Origin: Pseudomonas parasichuanensis
Lineage (GTDB): Bacteria; Pseudomonadota; Gammaproteobacteria; Pseudomonadales; Pseudomonadaceae
Assembly: GCF_021601385.1 (NCBI RefSeq)
Contig: NZ_BQHO01000023.1
Coordinates: 39,258-103,257 of the forward strand
DNA: 64,000 bases
Reading direction: 5' to 3'
The notes under the pieces are model-generated. The model ran no database searches, was not told the DNA's origin, and was given only the letters and a program-made list of their open reading frames with translations. The first letter of the stretch is position 1. Every line of letters begins with the position of its first letter. Positions 1 through 7,167 of the stretch are shown one piece after another. A program made the position numbers and the translations under genes.

Positions 1-827
1 TTGGCCTGCCCTGCGTGGTAAAGCGTGCCCATGACGACCACCTCGAAGCCATGCTGGTTGGCGTATTCACTGACAACGGTGCGAGCCGCGCCTCGCAGCA
101 CGTGCAGGTGATCCGGCTTGATGCCGCAGTGGCTGGCGAATGCGCTCAAGCGCTCCCGCGCCCGGCCGGTCACGTCCTCGATCCGTTCATCAGTCCAGGC
201 GACGGGTGCGGCGGCATAGGCGACGAAACTGGCGCTGGGCTCCCAGGCCTGCAGCAGATGCAATTGCGCCCTGCAGGCGCGCGCCAGCAGTTGCGCGGCT
301 TGCAGGATACGTTCGTTGAGTTTGCGGATGGCCGGATCATGTTCGACCAGGTCCACGGCGACCAGGATCTGCGCTGGCAGTGAGGCATCTGCCTGGGCCA
401 CCAGGTGCAGCGGGACAGGGCAGCGACGCAGCAATTGCCAGTCCAGTGGCGTGAGCAGGGCACGGCTGACGAGGGTTTCGTGGCGAATGTCTTTAATCAG
501 CATTGCCACCCGGTGCACTTGTGCCAAGCGGATCAGGTCCTTGAGCGGGTCTTCGTCTTCCAGTGTTTCGGCATAGGCAGTGAGGCCCTGCTCGCCAAGC
601 GCCTTCACCTGCTCGTGCAACCACGCCTTGCGGTGTTCCTCGTCCTGCTTGCGCGCGTTGCTGCGCAGTATCTGGTCAAGTGTGGCCAGGCGTGAAGGCA
701 GGCGGTTCAGCAGCACCAGGTGCAACGTGGCGCCCGTCGCCTTGGCCAACGCTTGCGCGCGCGCCAGGGCGGGCGAGGGGTGCAGATCCGGGTGGCAGAT
801 CAATAACAGTCGCGTCAGGGCGTTCAT
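1..827 (-). CDS. Universal stress protein, tandem UspA domains (3' end outside window)
   Basis: Reading leftward from an ATG at 827 gives at least 275 codons with no stop before the window edge, so the C-terminus is missing. The protein starts MNALTRLLLICHPDLH and has two UspA-like halves, the second beginning near residue 150 with a QILVAVDLVEHD strand and ending in a VVVMGTLYH motif, typical of the nucleotide-binding loop region of this family. The layout matches E. coli UspE-type tandem proteins. It is divergent from another tandem Usp gene at 990, and a perfect Anr box lies between them. In Pseudomonas several Usp proteins support survival without oxygen; a similar role here is inferred from the operator and not shown. 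Confidence 0.88.
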   Translation of the reverse strand, partial: MNALTRLLLICHPDLHPSPALARAQALAKATGATLHLVLLNRLPSRLATLDQILRSNARKQDEEHRKAWLHEQVKALGEQGLTAYAETLEDEDPLKDLIRLAQVHRVAMLIKDIRHETLVSRALLTPLDWQLLRRCPVPLHLVAQADASLPAQILVAVDLVEHDPAIRKLNERILQAAQLLARACRAQLHLLQAWEPSASFVAYAAAPVAWTDERIEDVTGRARERLSAFASHCGIKPDHLHVLRGAARTVVSEYANQHGFEVVVMGTLYHAGQA

Positions 828-906
828 GGTGGCCTCCACGGCGATGGCCGCCTCGCTGGCGGCATACCGGTTCAGGCCAAGGGTGGCGCGATGGCGCCCG
901 GGGGCC

Positions 907-920
907 TTGATTTTTATCAA
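907..920. promoter_or_regulatory. Anr/Fnr box
   Basis: TTGATTTTTATCAA is an exact match to the Fnr/Anr consensus TTGAT-N4-ATCAA. It lies in the 162-bp gap between two divergent universal stress genes, 80 bp from the left start and 70 bp from the right one, so it could serve either or both. Anr is the oxygen-sensing regulator of Pseudomonas. Confidence 0.8.
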
Positions 921-989
921 GTACCGACCAGCACGGGCTTCGATAATGACACTCGCAGACAACCGCGCTGCTGCGCCGGGAGGTGACCG

Positions 990-1880
990 ATGAGCCCGTA
1001 TCGCCGGATCCTGCTGATCATGACCGAGGTCCGGGCCAGTGCCGCGTTGTCCCGGGCCATGGCACTGTCTGCGGCCTCCGGTGCTTGCTTGCATGTGCTG
1101 GGCATCCACGAGTCTGCCGAGCTGCGGCTGCGTCATGCCTTGCAGGAGCCTGCCTTGCCCTCTGCCACGTTCACGCACTTCGTCTCAGGGCTCAAGGCGT
1201 TGATTGATGAACAGCCAGCCGTTGGCCTGCGCCCAGGCTTCGAGGCCATGGAAACCTCCAGCCCGCGTGATCTGGTTTCAGGTTACATTGCCCGCTACGC
1301 ACCTGACCTGGTGATCAAGGACTGTCCAGGCTGCGCCCTGTTCGATCAGGTGGCACAGACCTCGCTCGACCAGGCGTTGTTGCATGCAAGCGCGGCACCG
1401 TTGATGTTCGTGCCGGCTGACGCCCCGGCTTTGCCTGGCAGTGTGCTGGTGGCGGTGGATGTCGCCAGCCTGACGCCGCAGAAGGACTCCCTCAACCATG
1501 AATTGCTCGCGGCGGGGCAACAGCTGGCTGCTCAATGCCGGGGGCAACTTCACGTGCTCTCGGTTTACGACCTGCCGGTCGCCATGCTGGCCAATCCTGA
1601 TCTTGCCGGCCCCTGGGCTGACGAAGTACGCGAGTCGCTGCAGTTACCGTTCGACGCCCTCGCCGATGCCCATGGCATCCCCCTCTCGCACCGCTATTTC
1701 AGCGAAGGGGCGCCAATGCGGGTGATCAAGTCGCATATCGTCAAGTTGAAGATCGATGTGGTGGTGGTCGGCGTGGTGCAGGCCAGAGGCTGGGCCAGGT
1801 TGATCGGCGATACCACCGAACGACTCGTGAGCCATGCGCCGTGCAGTATCCTGGCCATCAGACCTGTGCCTGCCAGTTGA
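990..1880 (+). CDS. Universal stress protein, tandem UspA domains
   Basis: 296 residues with two UspA-like halves. The first starts MSPYRRILLIMTEV; the second begins around residue 150 with SVLVAVDVASLTP and ends with VVVVGVVQARGW followed by GDTTERLVSHAPCSILAIRP, the characteristic glycine/serine nucleotide-binding end of the fold. A GGGAGG ribosome site lies 7 bp before the ATG. It is paralogous to the divergent gene at 1-827. The Anr box upstream suggests induction under low oxygen. The molecular role is unknown; the family generally acts as cytoplasmic stress and survival proteins. Confidence 0.9.
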   Translation: MSPYRRILLIMTEVRASAALSRAMALSAASGACLHVLGIHESAELRLRHALQEPALPSATFTHFVSGLKALIDEQPAVGLRPGFEAMETSSPRDLVSGYIARYAPDLVIKDCPGCALFDQVAQTSLDQALLHASAAPLMFVPADAPALPGSVLVAVDVASLTPQKDSLNHELLAAGQQLAAQCRGQLHVLSVYDLPVAMLANPDLAGPWADEVRESLQLPFDALADAHGIPLSHRYFSEGAPMRVIKSHIVKLKIDVVVVGVVQARGWARLIGDTTERLVSHAPCSILAIRPVPAS

Positions 1881-1948
1881 GTCACAGGGGATCGGCGCGT
1901 CGACCATGGGCCTCACTTCGAGGCAGAACAGCGCCTCGAAGGGCTGAA

Positions 1949-2113
1949 ATGGCATTCGACGATATCCTGCGCCGCGACATGCAGGTGGATGCCGACGATG
2001 CTTGCGCACTGTCGCTGCTGCTGCCCGGTGGATCTTGGCAATCCAGGCTGTTCGTGGCAGCGATGCTTGCTGGCATGCTGCTGGTCAATGCGGTGAAAGC
2101 ATCACGGCGCTGA
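1949..2113 (+). CDS. Possible small single-pass membrane protein
   Basis: A 54-residue frame beginning MAFDDILRRDMQ. An acidic N-terminal half is followed by a hydrophobic stretch (LFVAAMLAGMLLVNAV, about residues 35-50) and a basic end, as in small inner-membrane proteins. The frame stays open upstream of the chosen ATG, but that part has no coding character. The ribosome site is weak. No family is recognised, and it could be a chance frame. Confidence 0.35.
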   Translation: MAFDDILRRDMQVDADDACALSLLLPGGSWQSRLFVAAMLAGMLLVNAVKASRR

Positions 2114-2187
2114 ATGGGGTAGCAGCCAGGTCGACTTCATGCCACCGCAGGAAGGCAGCTGCAGCCTCTGCGACGGTTTTCATCCCG

Positions 2188-2220
2188 CTTCAGACTCTCT
2201 TCAGATTCGCCCCCGATACT
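2188..2220 (+). promoter_or_regulatory. Promoter with OmpR-family direct repeat upstream of the 2252 operon
   Basis: CTTCAGA occurs twice (2188-2194 and 2199-2205) with an 11-bp period, that is CTTCAG-N5-CTTCAG. This is the spacing used by PmrA/QseB-type response regulators (for example CTTAAT-N5-CTTAAT). A -10-like GATACT follows at 2215-2220, so the repeats sit over the -35 position, as expected for an activator. The operon ends in its own OmpR-type regulator (6505), which makes autoregulation likely. The site is read directly; the identity of the regulator is inferred. Confidence 0.55.
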
Positions 2221-2251
2221 CACCCTGACCAACCCATTCGGGGGGAGATTC

Positions 2252-2929
2252 ATGACGCAAGCCCTCTGGAGCAACCTGCTCCCATTGCCCATCGGCACCC
2301 ACCCAGACCATCACGGCCATTTGTCCTTGCACCTGAATGACGACCCGGGGCGTGGTGATCTGGAGCACTTCATCCATCAGTGTTTTGCCGAAGTACATCA
2401 CGCCGATGTCCATCACTATCTGCCCGAGTTGCTGGCGCTGCATGACAGCCATGGGCAACTGATCGCTGCGGCCGGCATGCGCCCGGCCAGCACCGGGCGG
2501 TTGTTTCTCGAACACTACCTGGACGAGCCGCTGGAGAGCACGATTTCACGCCTGACGGGCGCGCCGCTGGGGCGCGATCGCCTGGTCGAGGTCGGCAACC
2601 TGGCATCCCTCAGCGCCGGCAGTGCGCGGATCATGATCATCGCCGTCACCTGGTTGCTGGCCACGCGCGGGCTTGAATGGGTGGCGTTTACCGGTGCGTC
2701 CACGTTGATCAACAGCTTCCAGCGCCTGGGGCTGGCCCCAACCGTGCTGGCGCCGGCCAACCCTGCGCGGCTCAAGGAACCTGCCGGGCAGTGGGGGAGT
2801 TACTACGATCAGCATCCCCAGGTGTTCGTCGGTGAGATTCAGCAGGGTTTCGCGCGGCTCAGTGCTGCTGGCGTGTTTCGACGCCTGGGTTTCCCGGCGC
2901 TGGACGAGGAGACCGGCCATGCCGCATGA
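2252..2929 (+). CDS. Thermostable hemolysin family protein
   Basis: 225 residues matching the T_hemolysin family (named for the Vibrio delta-VPH hemolysin) along its length. Typical stretches are LPELLALHDSHGQLIAAAG, LFLEHYLDEPLE and the conserved VEVGNLASLSAG segment. The fold is thought to be GNAT-like, as in acyl-homoserine lactone synthases, so an acyl-transfer role is as plausible as lysis. There is no signal peptide. GGGGGAGA lies just upstream of the ATG. It is the first gene of a seven-gene operon, and its stop overlaps the next start by 11 bp. The tight coupling to a CoA-ligase-like enzyme and a di-iron oxidase suggests a cytoplasmic biosynthetic enzyme and not a secreted toxin; this is inference. 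Confidence 0.8.
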   Translation: MTQALWSNLLPLPIGTHPDHHGHLSLHLNDDPGRGDLEHFIHQCFAEVHHADVHHYLPELLALHDSHGQLIAAAGMRPASTGRLFLEHYLDEPLESTISRLTGAPLGRDRLVEVGNLASLSAGSARIMIIAVTWLLATRGLEWVAFTGASTLINSFQRLGLAPTVLAPANPARLKEPAGQWGSYYDQHPQVFVGEIQQGFARLSAAGVFRRLGFPALDEETGHAA

Positions 2930-4382
2930 ACTGGAGCGCTTCAAGCAACTGCTGTTCGCCCACGGCCGAGAGCACGGCGATGCCCTGGCTGTGGCGGGCT
3001 CCAGTGAGCGGTTCACCTACAGACAACTGCTCGCCGAGGTAGGGTTGCGTGCCAAGGCGTTGAGCGAACGCCCGGCCGGTGTGTTGATGTTGGCGCTGGA
3101 TAACGGCCCTGAACTGTTGTTCTGGGACTTGGCGGCACTGGTCTCGGAGCGCGCGTGTGTGATCGTGCCGACCTTCTTCAGCACCGCACAGGTGCAGCAC
3201 TGCGCCGGGCAATGTGGCGCGAGCCTGGTGCTTTGCCAGCGGTCGTGGGAGGAAACGTTCAGCCAGCTGGGCTTCGTCGAACAGGATGGGTTCTGGGCGC
3301 GCGAGCTCGAAGCAGCCGTGACGCTCCCTGCAGGGACCGCCAAGATCACCTACACCTCCGGCAGTACGGGCACCCCGAAAGGCGTGTGCCTGGGCGCGGA
3401 TGCCATGCTGCGGGTCGCCCATGAGCTGGAGCTGGCCAGCCGGCCCACCGAGCCACGGCGCTACCTGGCGGTCCTGCCCTTCGGTGTGTTGCTGGAAAAC
3501 CTGGGTATTTATGCCGCTCTGATGGCAGGCGCCAGTGTGCTGCTGTACCCACAGATGCAATTGGGTATGGGCGGCGCCAGCCAGGTCGACTTCAAGCGCT
3601 TGCTGGGAGCCATCGCCTTGAGCGGTGCGCAGAGCCTGATCCTGGTCCCGCAACTGTTGATGGGCCTGGTTGCGGCAATCGAGCGAGGGCTGACCCGGGT
3701 GGGCCCGCTGCGTTTCGTCGCGGTCGGCGGGGCACGGGTTTCCCCCAGCCTGCTGGCGCGGGCCGAGGCTATCGGCCTGCCGGTGTTCGAAGGCTATGGC
3801 CTGTCGGAGTGCGCGTCGGTGGTGGCGCTCAACCGCCCGGGGGCCATGCGCATGGGCAGCGTGGGGCGCCCTTTGCCCCATGTGCAGGTGCGCATCGCCG
3901 AGGATGGCGAGGTACTGGTCGCGGGCTCCGTGCTGCTGGGCTACCTGGGCGAGGCTGCGCAGGCGCCCAATTGGTGGGCCACGGGCGACCTGGGTTACTT
4001 CGATGATGACGGCTACCTGTACCTGAACGGGCGCAAGAAGCACCAGTTCATCACCAGCTTCGGGCGCAACGTCAACCCGGAATGGGTGGAGGCCGAACTG
4101 ACCCAGAGCGGCGTGATCGCCCAGGCGTTCGTCCACGGCGAAGGGGCGCCGCGCAACCTGGCCTTGCTCTGGCCGCTCGACCCGGGGGCAAGCGACGAGG
4201 TCATCGAACAGGCCGTGCAACGCAGCAATGCGGCATTGCCTGATTACGCCAGGGTGCATGCCTGGCGGCGCCTTCCCGGCCCCCTGGGGGTCGCCGAACA
4301 AACCTTGACCGCCAATGGGCGGCCGCGCAGGGAAGCGATCCTGCAGCGTTACCACACCCTTTTGTCCGATCCCTTGTCGTGA
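2919..4382 (+). CDS. AMP-binding acyl/aryl-CoA synthetase-like enzyme
   Basis: 487 residues of the ANL adenylating superfamily. The start is set at the ATG that overlaps the hemolysin-family gene by 11 bp. The phosphate-binding loop TYTSGSTGTPKGV (about residues 148-160), the GYGLSE A5 motif, the TGDLGYFDDDGYLYLNGR A7/A8 region and a C-terminal NGRPRR lysine/arginine region are visible. It is shorter than typical long-chain acyl-CoA synthetases (about 550) and has a reduced C-terminal domain, so it may load an acyl group onto something other than CoA. Neighbours point to fatty-acid-like substrates. The substrate cannot be read from the sequence. Confidence 0.85.
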   Translation: MPHELERFKQLLFAHGREHGDALAVAGSSERFTYRQLLAEVGLRAKALSERPAGVLMLALDNGPELLFWDLAALVSERACVIVPTFFSTAQVQHCAGQCGASLVLCQRSWEETFSQLGFVEQDGFWARELEAAVTLPAGTAKITYTSGSTGTPKGVCLGADAMLRVAHELELASRPTEPRRYLAVLPFGVLLENLGIYAALMAGASVLLYPQMQLGMGGASQVDFKRLLGAIALSGAQSLILVPQLLMGLVAAIERGLTRVGPLRFVAVGGARVSPSLLARAEAIGLPVFEGYGLSECASVVALNRPGAMRMGSVGRPLPHVQVRIAEDGEVLVAGSVLLGYLGEAAQAPNWWATGDLGYFDDDGYLYLNGRKKHQFITSFGRNVNPEWVEAELTQSGVIAQAFVHGEGAPRNLALLWPLDPGASDEVIEQAVQRSNAALPDYARVHAWRRLPGPLGVAEQTLTANGRPRREAILQRYHTLLSDPLS

Positions 4383-4390
4383 GGCTCACC

Positions 4391-5071
4391 ATGTCATTCT
4401 TCGACACCCTTCAGTTGCACACCACCCAGGAGCGCGAGGCCCTGTTCGCGTTGCCCGTGATCCGTGAGGCACTGGCCGGCCAGGTCAGCCGGGAACGCTA
4501 TGTCGCCTTCCTCACCCAGGCCTATCACCATGTGCGGCACACCGTGCCGCTGATGATGGCCTGTGGCGCGCGCCTGCCTGCGCACCTGGAATGGCTGCGC
4601 GGGGCCGTGTGCGAGTACATCGAGGAGGAATATGGCCATGAACAGTGGATCCTCAACGATATCAAGGCCTGTGGCGGTGATTGGGAGGCGGCGCGCGATA
4701 GCCGTCCCGCCTTGCCAATCGAGCTGATGGTCGCCTATCTCTATGACGTGATTGCCCGGGGTAACCCGGTGGGGCTGTTCGGCATGGTCAATGTGCTGGA
4801 AGGCACCAGCATCGCCCTGGCCACCCAGGCCGCCGGTTCGATCCAGAGCAGCCTCGGGCTGCCCACTACGGCGTTCAGCTACCTGAGCTCCCATGGCGCA
4901 CTGGACCAGGATCACATGGTGACCTACAAGGGCTTGATGGACCGCTTGGAGGATGTGGACGATCACCAGGCCGTGATCCACGCCGCCAAGGTGGTGTACC
5001 GGCTATACACCGCGATGTTCGAAGGGCTGCCACAGGCGGGCCAGGCACAGGTGCAGCATGCGCTTGTCTGA
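4391..5071 (+). CDS. Heme-oxygenase-like di-iron oxidase (TenA/PqqC/UndA-like fold)
   Basis: 226 residues, all helical in character, of the TenA/PqqC-like superfamily. The metal ligands expected for heme-oxygenase-like di-iron oxidases (HDOs) are present: E80 and H83 in EEEYGHEQWI, E137 in VNVLEGTS and H175 in LDQDHM. The spacing (3, about 57, about 38 residues) is close to that of UndA, which converts lauric acid to 1-undecene, and related HDOs. It lies 8 bp after the ligase gene and overlaps the dehydrogenase gene by 14 bp. Predicted role: oxidative cleavage, desaturation or hydroxylation of an acyl or amino-acyl substrate made by its neighbours. A TenA thiaminase role is unlikely given the metal ligands and context. 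Confidence 0.78.
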   Translation: MSFFDTLQLHTTQEREALFALPVIREALAGQVSRERYVAFLTQAYHHVRHTVPLMMACGARLPAHLEWLRGAVCEYIEEEYGHEQWILNDIKACGGDWEAARDSRPALPIELMVAYLYDVIARGNPVGLFGMVNVLEGTSIALATQAAGSIQSSLGLPTTAFSYLSSHGALDQDHMVTYKGLMDRLEDVDDHQAVIHAAKVVYRLYTAMFEGLPQAGQAQVQHALV

Positions 5072-5864
5072 ATCGGTGGTGGTGCTGACCGGGGCCAGCG
5101 GCGGTATCGGGCTGGAGCTGACCGAGCAATTGTGCGCGGCCGGTGCCCGTGTGCTAGCGGTGAGCCGCCACCTGGGCAAGCTTTCCGGCCTGCTGAGCCG
5201 TTACCCGGATCGCCTGCGCTGGCAGACCGCGGACCTGCGCAGCCAGCAGGGGCGCGAGCAGGTGGTCGCGCGTGCCCGTGAAATGGGCGGGGTCAATGTC
5301 CTGATCAACGCTGCTGGCGTGAACCGTTTCGCCTTGCTCGACCAGCTGGACGAGCACGCGCTGGACGAGTTGCTGGACATCAATCTCAAGGCGCCGCTGC
5401 AATTGACCCGCGCCTGCCTGCCCCTGCTGCGCGAGCAACCCAGGGCACTGGTCGTCAATGTGGGTTCTACCTACGGCTCGATCGGATACCCCGGTTATGC
5501 CAGCTACTGCGCCAGCAAGTTCGCGCTGCGCGGGTTCTCCGAGGCATTGCGCCGCGAGCTGGCCGATACCTCGGTCAACGTGCTGTATGCCGCACCACGC
5601 GCTACCCGCACAGGCATGAACAGCAGTGCGGCAACTGCACTCAACCAGGCCCTGAAGGTCGGCATGGACGACCCCGCCGATGTGGCCCGAGCCGTGCTCA
5701 TGGCGGTGCAGTCCGAGCGCAGCGAGCTGTACCTGGGCTGGCCGGAAAAGCTCTTCGTGCGCATCAACGGCATGCTCCCCGGGGTGGTCGACCGGGCGCT
5801 GCGCAAACAACTGCCCGTGATTCGCCGTTACACCGGCAGCCACACCAAGGAGTCGAGCAAATGA
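5058..5864 (+). CDS. Short-chain dehydrogenase/reductase
   Basis: 268 residues of the classical SDR family. TGASGGIGLE near the N-terminus is the NAD(P)-binding motif, NAAGVN the structural NNAG-like motif, and YASYCASK the catalytic YxxxK. A serine upstream (VNVGSTYGS) completes the triad. The C-terminal hydrophobic extension (LFVRINGMLPGVV) resembles lipid-acting SDRs. It overlaps the di-iron oxidase gene at its start and the TPR gene by ATGA at its end, so it belongs to the same operon. It probably reduces or oxidises a carbonyl/hydroxyl in the product of the upstream enzymes. Confidence 0.88.
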   Translation: MRLSESVVVLTGASGGIGLELTEQLCAAGARVLAVSRHLGKLSGLLSRYPDRLRWQTADLRSQQGREQVVARAREMGGVNVLINAAGVNRFALLDQLDEHALDELLDINLKAPLQLTRACLPLLREQPRALVVNVGSTYGSIGYPGYASYCASKFALRGFSEALRRELADTSVNVLYAAPRATRTGMNSSAATALNQALKVGMDDPADVARAVLMAVQSERSELYLGWPEKLFVRINGMLPGVVDRALRKQLPVIRRYTGSHTKESSK

Positions 5865-6502
5865 AGCCTCTGATGATTGTCAGCCTGTTGGCGTTTACCC
5901 CCTTCGCCTGGGCGCTGGATCAGGCTGCCAGTCAACGCCTGGGTGATCTGCAGCAGCGCTGGGCGCAGATCCAGTACCAGACGCCGAAAGAGCAACGCGC
6001 TGACGCGTTGGAAAAACTCTCCGGCGACGCAGCCGCGTTCGTTCATCAAAACCCCGGCACCCCTGAGCCGTTGATCTGGCAAGGCATCATCAACAGCAGC
6101 TGGGCGGGCGCCATAGGCGGGCTGGGTGCGCTGGGCAAGGTCAAGGCGGCCAAGGCCAGCCTGGAGCAGGCCATGAAGCTGGACCCCAACGCGCTCCAAG
6201 GTTCGGCCTATACCAGCCTCGGAACGCTCTACGACCAGGTTCCCGGCTGGCCGATAGGGTTCGGTGATGCCGACAAGGCCGACGAACTGCTGCGCAAGGC
6301 GCTGAAGGTCAACCCTGACGGGATCGACAGCAACTACTTCTGGGCCGATCATCTGTACCGGCAAAAGCGCTACCCTGAAGCCACCGCCGCCTTGCACAAG
6401 GCCTTGCAGGCAGCGCCACGCCCAGGGCGAGAGCTGGCGGACCAGGGCCGGCGCGCCGATATCGATGCTTTACTCAAGGCGATCAAGGAAAAACAGGACT
6501 GA
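5861..6502 (+). CDS. Exported TPR-repeat protein
   Basis: 213 residues with an N-terminal signal peptide (MKPLMIVSLLAFTPFAWA, cleavage likely before LDQAA). The mature part is helical with two or three tetratricopeptide-like repeats, for example AKASLEQAMKLDPNA and ADELLRKALKVNPDG, and a third near YPEATAALHKAL. It is therefore periplasmic. It starts by a 4-bp overlap with the SDR stop and lies 2 bp before the response regulator. It may hold a periplasmic complex together or pass a signal to the sensor kinase encoded two genes later; no specific function is known. Confidence 0.8.
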   Translation: MKPLMIVSLLAFTPFAWALDQAASQRLGDLQQRWAQIQYQTPKEQRADALEKLSGDAAAFVHQNPGTPEPLIWQGIINSSWAGAIGGLGALGKVKAAKASLEQAMKLDPNALQGSAYTSLGTLYDQVPGWPIGFGDADKADELLRKALKVNPDGIDSNYFWADHLYRQKRYPEATAALHKALQAAPRPGRELADQGRRADIDALLKAIKEKQD

Positions 6503-6504
6503 AC

Positions 6505-7167
6505 ATGCGGCTGCTGCTGGTTGAGGACGATACTGCGCTGGGGGAGGGGATCTGCGACGGCCTGCAACAGGAGGGCTACACGCTCGACTGGTTGCGCGAC
6601 GGGATGAATGGCTTGCATGCGTTGCAGCATGAGGCGTTCGACCTGGCCATCCTGGACCTTGGCCTGCCGCGCCTGGACGGGATCGAGCTGCTGCGGCGCC
6701 TGAGGGGCGGTGGCGACAGCCTGCCGGTGCTGATCCTCACCGCACGGGACGCCCTGGATGACCGTATCGCCGGGCTGGACGCCGGCGCCGATGATTATCT
6801 GGTCAAACCGTTCGACCTGAATGAACTCAAGGCTCGGTTGCGCGCTTTGCTCAGGCGTAGCGCCGGTCGCGCCAAGGTATTGATCGAGCATGCCGGGGTC
6901 ATGCTCGATCCCGCAACCCAGCAGGTGCATTATCTCGGCGCCGAAGTCGTTCTGACCCCGAAGGAATATCAGTTGTTGCACGAGCTGCTGGCGCAGCCCG
7001 GCAAGGTTTTCACCCGTGAACGCCTGACCCAACTGCTGTATGGCTGGGACGAGGAGCCCGAAAGCAATACGCTGGAGGTGCATATCTATCACCTGCGCAA
7101 GAAGCTGTTCAACGGCCTGATCCGTACGGTACGTGGCATCGGCTACCTGGTCGAGGTCAAGGCATGA
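6505..7167 (+). CDS. OmpR/PhoB-family response regulator (QseB/PmrA-like)
   Basis: 220 residues: a receiver domain with acidic pocket ED(7-9), phospho-acceptor D51 in AILDLGLP and K at VKPFDLNEL, then a C-terminal winged helix ending LEVHIYHLRKKL and VRGIGYLVE, which is typical of the OmpR/PhoB class. The closest named relatives by sequence style are QseB, PmrA and TctD. The stop overlaps the kinase start by 4 bp. A CTTCAG-N5-CTTCAG repeat before the first gene of the operon (2188-2205) fits the DNA-binding mode of this class. Confidence 0.93.
   Translation: MRLLLVEDDTALGEGICDGLQQEGYTLDWLRDGMNGLHALQHEAFDLAILDLGLPRLDGIELLRRLRGGGDSLPVLILTARDALDDRIAGLDAGADDYLVKPFDLNELKARLRALLRRSAGRAKVLIEHAGVMLDPATQQVHYLGAEVVLTPKEYQLLHELLAQPGKVFTRERLTQLLYGWDEEPESNTLEVHIYHLRKKLFNGLIRTVRGIGYLVEVKA

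Noticed and set aside
2832-2918. N-terminal extension of the adenylating enzyme
   Set aside because: The extra 29 codons are the hemolysin-family gene in another frame; the ATG at 2919 gives the usual N-terminus and overlap.
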